Notes: a model not told the origin generated them from the letters alone. A DNA stretch of 64,000 nucleotides from Actinomycetota bacterium (GCA_014360685.1 JACIXB010000011.1:321261-385260); one strand, 5' to 3'; shown: positions 43,848 to 54,000, numbered from the stretch's first letter. A program made the numbers and translations.

Positions 43848-44395
43848 CGCCAGCCGCCTCCTCCGCCGCATCCCCTGCGGCCCCGGCCGCCGCCACGCCC
43901 CCTGCCCGGGCCCATGCCGGGTCCCAGGTAGAAGGGTCCCGGCCCGGGCATGCTCCCGCCCGGCCCCATCCCCGCCCCGGGTGAGTAGGGGGCCGGACCG
44001 GGCGTGGTTCCGGCGGGCCCACCGGCGGGGGCTCGCATGCCGAAATGGCCTCCCACGGTGGGGGTGGAGGCGGCGTTCATTCCTCCGGCCATGAAGTTTT
44101 CCACCGCCTGCCTCACCGTGCCGGTGATCCCCGTGTAGACGGCGACCCCCGCCTGGTTCAGGACACCGAAGGCGTTGGGCCCCACGTTCCCGGTGAGAAC
44201 CGCTTCGGCGCCCCGGTCCACCACCATCTGGGCGGTGCCGATGCCCGCGCCGCCACCGGCGGTGAGGTTGGGATTGGGAACCGCCTCGAACTCCAGGGTA
44301 TCCGTGTCCACGAACAGCAGGTAGGCGCAGCGCCCGAAACGCGGGTCCACCGCGCTTTCAAGGTCGGGCCCGTTCGAGGAAACCGCTATTCTCAT
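43841..44395 (-). CDS. NifX/NifB-type cofactor-binding family protein, Gly-rich tail
   Basis: A 184-residue protein. The first 115 residues are the FeMo-co family domain (MRIAVSSNGPDLESAVDPRFGRCAYLLF, NVGPNAFGVLNQAGVAVYTG, TVRQAVENFMAGGM). The rest is a low-complexity Pro/Gly/Met tail that becomes Gly/Arg-rich and ends in CGGGGGWRW. Such tails occur in this family next to Mrp-type ATPases and may help cluster or partner contact. Its stop overlaps the start of ATPase copy B. GAGGAGG lies just before ATG 44395. Confidence 0.85.
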   Translation of the reverse strand: MRIAVSSNGPDLESAVDPRFGRCAYLLFVDTDTLEFEAVPNPNLTAGGGAGIGTAQMVVDRGAEAVLTGNVGPNAFGVLNQAGVAVYTGITGTVRQAVENFMAGGMNAASTPTVGGHFGMRAPAGGPAGTTPGPAPYSPGAGMGPGGSMPGPGPFYLGPGMGPGRGRGGGRGRRGCGGGGGWRW

Positions 44396-44577
44396 CCTCG
44401 TTCCTCCTCACTCCTATTCCTTGCATTCGTCCTTGCGGCCGTGATCCTTCCGGATGGAGACACGGTCGCCTTCCGCGTTCTTTTCCCATCTCGGGGGTTC
44501 CGCCCGCCCGGCCCTGCTCGCATCGGTCGAATGCGTCCCGTGGAAGCTCTCTCGGGCCGCGGAGCCTCCCCCCGGGC

Positions 44578-45250
44578 TCAGCAGCGCTCTCCCACCATGG
44601 GAGTCCCGCACTCGGGGCAGCGTTTGCTGGAGCACGGGATGCCCCTCTGGTGGGGTTCGCTGTATCCGCACCTGGGGCAGGTGCAGCGGGAGCTTCCGCC
44701 TTGCCCCCACCCTGCGGGCCATGTTTATGGCCTTGCGCACGATCATGGAGGCCAGAGCCTGGGGGGAGGTGACGATGAGCACGTCGGTTCGGGGGAGCAT
44801 CTGCATGACGGTAAGCGGGGCATCGGAGGTACCTGGAGGGAGGTCGACCAGCAGGTAGTCCAGTTTTTCCCAGGAGGTGTCCTCCCAGAACTGCCTGATG
44901 GCGTTGGAGACCATGGGCCCTCTCCAGATGAGGGCGTCATCCTCGCGGTCCAGGATAAGGTTCGCGGACATCACCTTTATGCCGCCCGCGGAAAAAGTGG
45001 GGCGCAGCTTCCCGTTTTCCACGCCGACCCTGCCCCTGACGCCCATGATCCTGGGTATGCTGGGGCCGGTTATGTCGGCGTCCAGCACCCCGACCGCCAG
45101 CCCCCTTTTCTGCATCCCCGCCGCCAGCATGGCCGTGACGGCCGATTTCCCCACCCCTCCCTTGCCGCTCATCACGGCCAGGAAGCGGTCTATCGCGGAG
45201 GTCTCCTCCGCCGCCGGTTCCCATGGCGTGGATTCCTCCTGGCCAGGCAC
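44578..45250 (-). CDS. mrp: Mrp/NBP35-type Fe-S carrier ATPase, apparent frameshift, Zn-ribbon C-terminus
   Basis: The first 188 residues are an Mrp ATPase, which carries and delivers [4Fe-4S] clusters: MSGKGGVGKSAVTAMLA, VLDADITGPSIPRIMG, LLVDLPPGTSDAPL and SPQALASMIVRKAINMARRVG. The original frame then runs into unlike, Arg/Pro-rich text as far as 44414. Shifting one base at a run of five G (44704-44708) instead gives a zinc-ribbon tail, RCTCPRCGYSEPHQRGIPC, then CPECGTPM, ending at a stop at 44578. That frame has no start codon of its own, so the gene is either frameshifted by mutation or sequencing error, or decoded by a programmed slip. Start: GTG 45250 with AGGAGGTGAG. The usual Mrp C-terminal 70 residues are replaced by the ribbon. 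Confidence 0.75.
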
Positions 45251-45294
45251 ATCCTCACCTCCTCTTGAACCCCGGGCTTATCGGCTGGTTTCAC

Positions 45295-45322
45295 ATTATC
45301 ATACATATGCTTATAATTTCAA
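45295..45322 (-). promoter_or_regulatory. Minus-strand promoter of the Mrp/NifX/ATPase cluster
   Basis: On the minus strand TTGAAA (45322-45317), a 16-bp spacer and GATAAT (45300-45295) in an AT-rich patch, about 45 nt before the GTG start of mrp. Confidence 0.6.
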
Positions 45323-45942
45323 GTTGACCGGAACCGCTTTGTTTAATCATCTTTTTCATCCCTACTCCTTTACTATCTTTAAATCAAAAACGGGATAGTG
45401 GCCATGGACGATAATCGGCGCTCCCTTGATCCTGTTTCAGAACCCCGCTCCACGAACGAGGTTGCCTGGTGCGGGTACAAGCGCTCGGCGCCCTTTCCCT
45501 TCGCCGGAAGCCTCCCGCCATTCGAGCGGCCGGCGCCTTGGAGATCCTCGGGGACTCCTGAACTCCGCCATGTTTATCGCGCCTGACTTGGTGAAGCGGT
45601 CATGGATCTAACCCCATACACGTCGCAGGCCCGAACCCCACCACGCTTCCGCGTATGACTTGTTCTCCATGCCCCGGAGGCGAGAGCGGGGACGGCGTGC
45701 CTCTGCTCGTGAGGAAGAGCCGGGAGATACCGCGATATCCGCTACCTCATCACCACGATCTACCTGGTGCAGGTATGCCGGATTTCGGGGGCTTGCCCGT
45801 GAATGTGCTTACCGTGGCATATAGTGAGGAGTTATGGTTCTTCGGCTCGAGGGTCTACGCTGCGGGCGCTTTGCCCCTAACCCCCGGAAAATGCCGGCAT
45901 GATATACGGAGTGCGAAGCGTGCAGGGCGTACCCTGGGCGCA

Positions 45943-46120
45943 TTTCCCGTAACCGGAGGAGGATGCCCGCCGCTCGATTCGCCCGGGACGAAGCACGAGG
46001 TGTAAGGGGATCGTTTCCCGTAACCGGCGAGGAAAACCCGGCGCCCTACCCCTTAGAGGACGGAGTTCCGTAGAGGACGGAGCGGGAGCGGAGCATGCCG
46101 GAATCCTTTCCCGTAATCGG
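45943..46120. repeat. Three copies of TTTCCCGTAAYCGG
   Basis: The 14-nt element occurs at 45943-45956, 46014-46027 and 46107-46120, all in the same orientation and spaced 71 and 93 nt apart, just downstream of the minus-strand lipoprotein gene. Confidence 0.6.
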
Positions 46121-46137
46121 CGCAAACTACCTCACGC

Positions 46138-47055
46138 TCAGTAGATGAAGAAAGGGAAGGCGTCGATGAGCCAGCTCCCATTCTCTTTGACCAGCCGGAC
46201 CCGGGAGGTCTCCGATTCCAAATTTCCCCGCGTGCCGAACTCGATGGTCACGTCCACCTGGGCGCTCCCCTCGTCGAGTTCTATTTCGCCGGGGTTGAAG
46301 TCGTAGGAGCGGGCGGTGCCGAAGACGCCGGAGAATTCCGCCGCCGTCCAGGGCTTTTCCAGGCGGTATTTTTCCTTGTACGCCGGGCTCAGGTGCCGGA
46401 AGATGTAATCCGTCTTCCCGTCGAGGCAGGCGATGAGAAAATCCCGCAAGGCCTGCTCCACTTCCGCCCTCTCCTCCTTTTCTTCTCCCGAGTCCGTGGG
46501 CTTACGGGACCAGTCCAGGGCGGTAAAGGCGTCCACCTTCCACGCGCTCCCCTCCAGCTTGAGGGCCAGGGTCTCCTCGCTCTCCCCCCTGCCGGTTATT
46601 TCCAGGATGACGGTCACCGTGGCCCGGTCGTCGACGAGGGTCACGTCATTATCGGGGGAGAAACGGTAGGATGTCAGGTAGCCCAGGGCGGCAATCAGGT
46701 CGTTCCTGGTGATGGGATTGGGTACCTGGTTGTCCTCAAGGTATTCTTCGGTCATCATCTCGCGCAGGCCTTCCACCCGTAGATCCCCAAGGGCGTTGAG
46801 GAAGGCGGTGGCCGCCTCCGTTATGTTGGAGAGCCGCTCCTCCCGGCTCTCCTTTTCCCTTCCGCACCCGCAAGGCGCGAAGGAGCAGGCCGCGATGATG
46901 ATAATGATGACCGTGGCGAAAACGGACGCCGGCAGTCCGAAGGGTTTCCGCCCCCGGCCGAAGGACGATCCGAAACCGCAGTCAGGCTCTCCGGCCCCGG
47001 CTTTAATCCCCACACGAAGAGGGCCCTTGTCGTCCCTTGCGTTCATTTTTCCCAT
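46138..47055 (-). CDS. Lipoprotein with two NTF2-like (DUF4878-type) domains
   Basis: About 305 residues. A hydrophobic stretch (ASVFATVIIIIIAACSFAPCGCG) contains lipobox-like cysteines, so it is a membrane-anchored lipoprotein with a long cytoplasmic N-terminus, or a mis-set start. The rest is two similar alpha+beta domains of about 110 residues: one from ITEAATAFLNALGDL to WKVDAFTALDW, the other from VEQALRDFLIACLDGKTDYIF to WLIDAFPFFIY. Both end in W-x-(V/I)-D-A-F, the pattern of NTF2-like DUF4878 domains. Function is unknown. Start at ATG 47055 is a choice without a strong ribosome site; ATG 47046 is equally possible. Confidence 0.65.
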   Translation of the reverse strand: MGKMNARDDKGPLRVGIKAGAGEPDCGFGSSFGRGRKPFGLPASVFATVIIIIIAACSFAPCGCGREKESREERLSNITEAATAFLNALGDLRVEGLREMMTEEYLEDNQVPNPITRNDLIAALGYLTSYRFSPDNDVTLVDDRATVTVILEITGRGESEETLALKLEGSAWKVDAFTALDWSRKPTDSGEEKEERAEVEQALRDFLIACLDGKTDYIFRHLSPAYKEKYRLEKPWTAAEFSGVFGTARSYDFNPGEIELDEGSAQVDVTIEFGTRGNLESETSRVRLVKENGSWLIDAFPFFIY

Positions 47056-47807
47056 TGGATTTGTCCCCGCTTCTTCACTCCTCGCCAAGGGCCGCGTTTT
47101 CCGCCATGAATCCCGCTCCCGGATGCCTGCACCCTCTGGGTTGGAGGGCCTTGATCCGCAAAGCGGTGACGTTCCTAATTTATGATATGCCGCCCGGCGT
47201 TGGTTGTCCTCCATGCAAGGCGAAAAGCGAGTGGTCCCTTGACGGCACGCGGATCTCCGGTGGGTGGACGGCTGGCAGGATACGCGCGGGCGGCTTTCGT
47301 AAGCCAAGGAGTCATAGGGGAAGGGAGCTTCACGCCGGGCGACGCTCCATTATCACCGCGGCGGGGTCTAAGGGAGAGGGGCGACAGGGGGCCCGATCCA
47401 ACCACATGGTTTTGGTAGGGAAAGCAACCCCATGCGGGCCGACGCCATATCGTCCCAGCGGGGCTTTGGGTCTGCAAAGGGTCAAGCGGCCACCCTGTCA
47501 TCCGGCGGAAACAGCAAGGCAGGAAAGCCCGGGATGACCTCTTCGATGTTCGACCTGTCCGGTTCGTTTGACTATCCCCATAGGGGGTCTTATCAAGGCA
47601 GGAAAGCCCGGGATGACCTCTTCGATGTTCGACCTGTCCGGTTCGTTTGACTATCCCCATAGGGGGGTCTAATATAAGTAGGCGCGCCGGAAAAGCATGT
47701 TCGCAAGCCACTGGCATCCTCTTTATGCTGTGGAGCTTCGCTCGGGAGAGTGAGGTTCGCCGGGAGAAGAGAAGCCGGCGCGAGTACGTTAGAAGGAGGG
47801 AAAAGGA
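47056..47807. other. Intergenic before tatA with a tandem repeat
   Basis: No gene is supported. The main content is the 79-bp tandem repeat listed next; the ribosome site of tatA (AGAAGGAGGG) is at the right end. Confidence 0.4.
47515..47670. repeat. 79-bp-period tandem repeat ending in a CCCC-ATA-GGGG hairpin
   Basis: Bases 47515-47590 recur at 47594-47670, identical apart from one extra G in the second copy. Each unit has TTCGATGTTCGACC and ends in a small CCCC-ATA-GGGG stem followed by TCT. It lies 140-290 nt upstream of tatA. Confidence 0.9.
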
Positions 47808-48041
47808 ATGCTTGCCCTGTTCCAGAGTTTCGGCCTCCCCGAGCTGGGAGTGATACTCCTTATCGCCCTCATCATCTTCGGGCCGGCTCAACTTCCCAAG
47901 ATCGGGAGATCCGTCGGGAAGGCCATTCGCGAGTTCCGGGCCTCGAGCCAGGAGGTATCCAAGGCCATCCAGGAAGGCATCGAGGGAACGGACGAGGAGG
48001 AAGGGGCCAAGAAGAAGAAGTCCTCGGACGACGAGGACTGA
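47808..48041 (+). CDS. tatA: TatA/TatB-type twin-arginine translocase subunit
   Basis: A 77-residue TatA-family protein: a short N-terminus, one transmembrane helix (LGVILLIALIIFG), the hinge GPAQLPKIGRSVGKAI, an amphipathic helix and a charged tail (KKKKSSDDED). TatA oligomers form the pore through which folded, cofactor-loaded proteins cross the membrane. ATG 47808 follows GGAGGG. Together with tatC it precedes the Tat-dependent formate dehydrogenase, so this may be a dedicated export pair. Confidence 0.93.
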   Translation: MLALFQSFGLPELGVILLIALIIFGPAQLPKIGRSVGKAIREFRASSQEVSKAIQEGIEGTDEEEGAKKKKSSDDED

Positions 48042-48441
48042 ACTCCCGCCGGACGATTCCCGGACCGTTATCCCGCCGAAAGTCCATTGCTTGGTCCGTG
48101 CGCTTGAAAAGCATCGGCCCTCATCGGTGAATGCTTGGCTGCCGCCGGTGTTTCTTATGTCAAGCGTGGGCGCGGGTAAGAAGTGAATATTATATACAAA
48201 TCAGGGTACCGGTTGTTGCCGGGTGGAGGAGCGGTGCCACCCCATGGAGCTATGCGAAGTCTGGATGAGCACGGTTCGGGGGCTGCGAGGATGCGGGGGA
48301 GATGAACGAGATGCCTTCAACCTTTAGGGCGTGAAGAAATGAAGTCCGGCGTCATCGTGTCAAGGGGTTTTTCATCCTCCCTCGGGCTGGATGATACTGC
48401 GGGGCGATAGCACTCAGGGTAGAGATACCTGGGAGGTTCCG
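48042..48441. other. tatA-tatC intergenic
   Basis: No gene is supported. An AT-rich island at about 48183-48203 (GAATATTATATACAAATC) may hold a -10 element for tatC, but I see no matching -35. Confidence 0.35.
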
Positions 48442-49209
48442 GTGGCCGAGCTGAAAATGTCCTTCATAGAGCACCTGGAGGAGCTCCGCAGGCGTATCAT
48501 AGTCATCTTCCTGTCCCTCCTGGTGGCGGTGTGCGTGGGGTACGTATTCTCCTGGGAGATCCTCGATTTCTTGAAGAGGCCGGCCACCAAGGCGGACATC
48601 CCCCTCAACCTCTACTACCAGACCGTGCTGGAGCCCTTCATGGTGCGCTTCAAAATAGCCATGTACGCCGCCCTGGTCATCGTCCTGCCGGTCATCCTCT
48701 ACGAGATCCTGGCCTACGTGGCCCCCGCCCTGCGCAAGCGGGAGAAAAGGGTCATGTACAGCGCCCTCTTTTTCATCATCCTCTTCTTCTTGGCCGGGGC
48801 CGCCTTCTGCTATTTCTACATCCTCCCGGTGGGCCTGGACTGGTTGGTGGGGCAGGCGGCGGGGAGGATAAGCCCGGTCCTCATGGCCGGGGATTACGTG
48901 GGCCTGGTGGCCCTGCTCATGCTGGCCCTGGGCCTCACCTTCGAAACGCCACTCTTGGTCTGGTTGGTGGTGCGCCTGGGGATAGTCACCCCCCAGAGGC
49001 TTCACCGCGGATGGCGCTATGCCGTCATCGCCATCCTGGCTTTCGCCGCCCTCATCACCCCGGACTGGAACCCCATCACCATGATGTTGGTGGCCGCTCC
49101 CATGTTTCTCCTATACGAGGGGAGCATCCTCTTTGCCGCCTTGGGCAAAAGGGCTGCGGAAAGGCGCAGGCAGGCCGGGGAAAGGGAACTGGAGGAAGAT
49201 ATGGGATGA
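48442..49209 (+). CDS. tatC: TatC twin-arginine translocase receptor
   Basis: A 255-residue six-helix membrane protein that recognises the twin-arginine signal. MSFIEHLEELRRRIIV is the conserved N-terminal binding region, RFKIAMYAALVIVLPVILYEILAYVAPAL the second and third segments, and AALITPDWNPITMMLVAAPMFLLYE the conserved last helices. GTG 48442 has GGAGG with 5-nt spacing; the frame is open 17 codons further upstream, but that start lacks a site. Its clear substrate in the window is FdhA. Confidence 0.95.
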   Translation: MAELKMSFIEHLEELRRRIIVIFLSLLVAVCVGYVFSWEILDFLKRPATKADIPLNLYYQTVLEPFMVRFKIAMYAALVIVLPVILYEILAYVAPALRKREKRVMYSALFFIILFFLAGAAFCYFYILPVGLDWLVGQAAGRISPVLMAGDYVGLVALLMLALGLTFETPLLVWLVVRLGIVTPQRLHRGWRYAVIAILAFAALITPDWNPITMMLVAAPMFLLYEGSILFAALGKRAAERRRQAGERELEEDMG

Positions 49210-49568
49210 GGGGTTCCGTCCTCTGGTTTCCGCCGGTTCACGGTGTCATGTGACCGTATAAAACGGGCGAATATGATAATCTTAACCACCGTCACGCCGG
49301 TTCGTGCGCGTCAAGAGGCCGTTTATATGGAGATCGGCCGGTGGGCGGCGGCAAGGGCCTGCGGTTACTCCGGGTGGGAGTTCCGGGGCGCGGTTCATAA
49401 ACGGCCGGAGGCCCGGCGAGGGGTCCGCGAGGGAGGAAGACGGTAACGGACTGGAGACCATCCGGCGGTTTCCCAGCCGGGAGGTGTTTCCCGGAGGGCA
49501 AGGATAGTGGAGGTCGCGGTTCCCAGGGCTGCCGCGAATAGAGGCCGGGGACGGATGCGAGGAGGTGA
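49210..49568. other. tatC-fdhE intergenic
   Basis: No gene is supported. TGACCG (49251) and GATAAT (49275) with 18 bp between could be a weak promoter; fdhE has its own strong ribosome site, GGAGGTGA. Confidence 0.3.
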
Positions 49569-50465
49569 ATGAACATCGGCGATTTTAACCTCAGACAGCG
49601 CAGGATCAGTAAAAGCCTGGTCAACCGCCGGGCAAGGGAGTACGTGGAGAAGAAGCCCCAGCTGAAGGGGATCATCGGGCTTTATCGCGAGGTCTTTTCC
49701 GTTCAGCGCCGGATGTCCCAGCGCATCCCCGACCGCCTTCCCCACATCGAAGGGGCCCAGGTCTCCTCCCGCCTGCAGGAAGGCAAGCTTTTGCTCGAGC
49801 CGGAGGAAGTGGAGATCGACCTTCCCCTGCTGGTGGAAATGATCCGGGAGATAGGGGAGGCGCTGTTAAGGAAAGGGGAAAAGGAGCCCGAGGGCATGAG
49901 GGCCTTCCTCGAGGGGATCGCGCAGGAGACGGCCCGGGAGCTGGTCGAGGGCTACCTGGCAGGCGACGAGGATAGGTTCAACTCCCTGGCAGAGAGTCAA
50001 CCGGTGGAGCCGGAACTCATATATCTCCTCCTGCACCTCTCCCTGGCCCCCTTCTACTGGAAGGCGGCAGGCCCGCTGGCCCGCCAGGCTGATCTGGACC
50101 AGGTGCCGAGGGGGACCTGTCCGGTGTGCGGCGATCTTCCGCTCATGGGGTTTCTGAGGGCCGAGGACGGCCTGCGGGTGCTGGAGTGCTCCCGTTGCGG
50201 GACCCGCTGGGGGTTCCCCCGGCTCATGTGCCCCTTCTGTTCCACCACCGACCAGGAGAAACTGGGTTACATATATGCCGAGGAAGACCCGAACCACCGC
50301 CTTTACCTTTGTGACAACTGCCACAGGTACCTCAAGGTGACCCAGGGCTACGCGGGAAAGGACGAGGAACTGGTCCTTCCCCTGGAGGACTTGTCCACCG
50401 CTCACCTGGATCTGGAGGCGGAGAAGAGAGGTTACCGGAGGGGGTGCCGGACGGTCTTTTCCTGA
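49569..50465 (+). CDS. fdhE: FdhE, formate dehydrogenase maturation chaperone
   Basis: A 298-residue FdhE, a cytoplasmic rubredoxin-like protein needed to make active respiratory formate dehydrogenase before Tat export. The N-terminal half is helical; the C-terminal half has the family's Cys motifs: CPVCGDLPLMGFL, CSRCGTRWGFPRLMCPFC and LCDNCHRYLKV. ATG 49569 lies 3 nt after GGAGGTGA. Its place between tatC and fdhA fits quality control of FdhA before export. Confidence 0.93.
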   Translation: MNIGDFNLRQRRISKSLVNRRAREYVEKKPQLKGIIGLYREVFSVQRRMSQRIPDRLPHIEGAQVSSRLQEGKLLLEPEEVEIDLPLLVEMIREIGEALLRKGEKEPEGMRAFLEGIAQETARELVEGYLAGDEDRFNSLAESQPVEPELIYLLLHLSLAPFYWKAAGPLARQADLDQVPRGTCPVCGDLPLMGFLRAEDGLRVLECSRCGTRWGFPRLMCPFCSTTDQEKLGYIYAEEDPNHRLYLCDNCHRYLKVTQGYAGKDEELVLPLEDLSTAHLDLEAEKRGYRRGCRTVFS

Positions 50466-51019
50466 CGCCCCCGGGGCGGCCTGGACCTCGACGGCTCGTG
50501 CCGGGTCTTTAACGTATAGGGGAAGAAGGAAAATATCGCAAAGAAAGGGTTGATCCGGGGCGCCCTTAAACGGCGGTACCCGATTCCCGCCTCAGCAAAA
50601 GCCATGGGCTAGGTGGAGGAGGAGCTTGGAACGGTTTCCGCTCCCCCCCTTCGTGGCGGAAAAAAGGGCGAACGAGAGAGTGTGATGGATGCTGTATCCT
50701 TTCGATGGGCACTTTGAGTTTGAAAAAACACGGGAGACCACCCTGCCATCCCGGCTAAACAAGCCGAAAAAAGAAAAGGCGATCTCTCTTACTGCTTTAT
50801 GTTGCGTTTTAAAAAAAATTGATAGTATAATGTCGGCGATTTTGAGGATTTACGCATGGCAACCTTTATTCATGCATGCGGATCCTGATGCAGGAGTACC
50901 TTGAAAATTCGGCCCGGTTAAATCGTCCCGCAAGGGATTATCCATAGATCGATGTTTCGAGGTTCACGGCAGGAAACGAGGAAAGTGCAGGAGTCGACCT
51001 AGGAAAGTGGGGGGAGAGC
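50466..51019. other. fdhA upstream region with promoter and long leader
   Basis: No gene is supported; the region becomes AT-rich at about 50700-50880. With the promoter listed next the fdhA leader would be about 180 nt, long enough for a riboswitch (Moco or tungsten cofactor sensing is common for such genes), but I cannot fold one with confidence. Confidence 0.4.
50802..50831 (+). promoter_or_regulatory. Promoter of fdhAB-rnfCD
   Basis: TTGCGT (50802-50807), an 18-bp spacer of mostly A/T and a perfect TATAAT (50826-50831). Confidence 0.65.
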
Positions 51020-54000
51020 ATGGAACTTTCACGGAGAAGTTTCCTCAAGCTGTCGGGCGCCGGAATCGGCGTGACCGCCCTCGCCCATCTCGGTTTCACG
51101 GCCTCCGCCTACGCCGCCGGCGATGAGCTTCGCATCCGTGAGGCCAAGGAGAGCACCACGGTGTGCCCGTACTGCTCTATAGGATGCTCGGCCATCGTCA
51201 GCGTGCAGGACGGCAAGGTGGTGGGGATCGAGGGCCTTCCCGACAGCCCCATCAACCGGGCCAGCCTATGCTCCAAGGGTCAGTCCATTTTCCAGGTGGC
51301 CAACAATGAACGGCGCCTGACCAAGGTTCTTTACCGGGCGCCTGGAGCCACCGAGTGGGAGGAGAAGACCTGGGAGGAGGCCATCCCCAGGATAGCCCGT
51401 CTCATCAAGGACACCCGCGACGCCACCTTCGTGGAGACGGAGGAGGTTGGTGGGAAGCAGGTGACGGTCAACCGTTGCGAGGGAATCGCCCAGCTGGGAG
51501 GGGCGGCCCTGGACAACGAGGAGTGCTACCTGGCCGTCAAGTTCGCCCGCGGCCTCGGCCTGGTGTACATCGAACACCAGGCACGCATATGACACTCGGC
51601 CACAGTCGCCGGTCTCGGCGGCACGTACGGCCGGGGGGCCATGACCAACCACTGGATCGACCTCAAGAACGCCGACGTCTTCATGATCTGCGGCGCCAAC
51701 CCGGCGGAAAACCATCCCGTGTCCTGGAAATGGCTGGAGAAGGCCAGGGAGGAGCGTGGGGCCAAGATAATCGCGGTGGATCCCAGGTTCACCCGCTCCG
51801 CGGCCCGCGCCGACCTCTTCTCCTTCATCCGGCCGGGTACGGACATCGCCTTCTTCAACGCCCTGATCAAGTACGCCATAGACAAGAACTACATCAACTG
51901 GGAATACGTCCAGAACTACACCAACGCTCCCCTGCTCTTGAACCCGCAATTCAAGGGTCCGGTGGAGCTGGACGGCTACTTCAGCGGATACGACAAGGAG
52001 AAGGGGAAGTACGATACCAAGACCTGGACCTACCAGACCAACCCCGCCACGGGTGAACCCCTGCGCGTCCAGCTCATCCCCATCGCCGAGGACCCCGACT
52101 TCCCGGGACGAGGAGTGCCCATAGGCCCCGTGGATTCCAACGGGAACTACATCCCCAACCCCGACGAGGCCATCGCCGGGACCGTCTTCGCCAAGCTGAA
52201 GGAGCACGTCTCCCGCTACACCTACGAGGGCGAGAACAGCGTGGTGGCCAAGGTCTGCGGTATGGACCCGGCCAAGTTCAAGGAGATCGCGGAGACCTAC
52301 GTGGGCATAACCCACAAGCGCGACAAGTCCGGGAACCTCATGTACGCCATGGGCCTCACCCAGTTCACCTTCGGGACGGAGAAGATCCGGGCCTTCGCCA
52401 TGCTGCAGCTCCTGCTGGGCAACACCGGTCTTCCCGGAGGGGGCATCAATGCTTTGCGAGGGGAGTCCAACGTGCAGGGATCCACGGACTTCGCCCTGCT
52501 CTCGCACATCATCCCTGCCTACATCAGTGTTCCCAATAACGAGGACGTGGATTACGAGACATACCTGGCCCGCGTAACCCCCAAGGCCGGTTACTGGGTG
52601 AACACCCCCAAGTTCATGGCCAGCCTGCTCACCGCATGGTGGGGCGAGTACGCGGTCAGGGACTTGGGTGCCGCCTATCAACTTCATCCCAAGGTGAAGA
52701 AGGGCAAGAACTACACCCACATAGGCCTCTTCGAGGACATGTACCAAGGCATCATCAAGGGAATGATCGCCTGGGGGCAGAACCCGGTGGTGGGCGGTGC
52801 CTGCGCCAACCTGGAGGCGGCGGCCCTGGACAAGCTGGAGTGGCTGGTGGCGGTCGACCTCTGGGAAACCGAGACCATGAACTTCTGGCGGCGCCCCGGG
52901 GTGGAGCCCAAGGACATAAAGACCGAGGTATGGGTGCTTCCCGCCGCCTCCTCGGTGGAGAAATCGGGCTCCGTTACCAACTCCGGCCGCGTTGCGCAGT
53001 ACCGCTGGAAGGCGGTGGAGCCTCCAGGGGACGCCAAGAGCGACGCCTGGATGATGCACCAGATCATGAAGGCGGTGAAGGAGCTCTACAAGGCCGAGGG
53101 AGGCAAGGGCAAGGAGTGCGTAACGGAGCTCTTCTGGGCCTACGAGGAGGATGAGCACGGCGATCCCGACTTGAACCAGGTCCTTTTGGAGATCCACGGT
53201 TTCAAATGGCCCGAGGGGGAGTTCAGTTGGGACAAGGCCTTCGAGAGCCCGGTGCTTAACTTCACCAAGCTGGCCGACGACGGCAGTACCGCATGCGGCA
53301 ACTGGCTTTACTCCGGCGAGTGGGCGAGCGATGCGGATATCGCAGCCGCGGCCAAGATCCTGGGCATAAGCGGGGTGCCGGAAAAGATCCCGCGGAGCGG
53401 CCAGGCCCTGGAGTGGAACGGGATACCGTTCGACAAGGCCAAGTGGCATTTCCAGAAGACCCCCACCTACTGGTGGGACGAGACCGGGAAGACGCTCTAC
53501 TTCAAGAACGAGGCCACCGGCAAGTTCGGCACTTACAGCTATGCCACCAATACTTACGGCGAGGTGAGCGAGCCGCCGGCTTCCGCGAAGCAGGTAAACG
53601 TGGGGACCTATCCCCTCTGGGGATGGGCGTGGCCGGTAAACCGCCGCATAATTTACAACCGTTGCTCCATGGATTACTCCGGCAAGCCGTTCGCCCCGGA
53701 CAAGGCCCTCTTCCTTTTCGATGCGCAGGGGCAGAATCTGCTCATGAAAAACGATGTCAATGACTTCTTCGCCATCAACAAGAAAGGTTCCCTGGCATCG
53801 GATTCCGGAGCCTCGCCGTACATCATGAACCGCGAGGTCGGGGCGCAGGTCGGGCGCCTGTTCTCCAACAGCATGGCCGAAGGCCCCTTCCCCGAGCACT
53901 ACGAGCCGCGGGAGAGCCCGGTAAAGAACATGCTCTCCTCGGTGCAGAACAACCCCGCCGCGGTGCTGGAGTGGCCCTCGGCCAAGAACGAGCCCGACAG

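Larger units (their letters stand above)
45251..46137. other. Long noncoding stretch with short repeats
   Basis: About 890 nt without a credible gene. It starts with the promoter of the Mrp operon and ends with three copies of a 14-nt element (listed next). TAGAGGACGGAG also occurs twice near 46053 and 46072. Some decayed gene could lie here but I find no recognisable protein text. Confidence 0.4.

Noticed and set aside
44414-44577. C-terminal 55 codons of the uninterrupted Mrp frame
   Set aside because: Arg/Pro-rich text unlike Mrp, while the neighbouring frame has a clear zinc ribbon ending at 44578.
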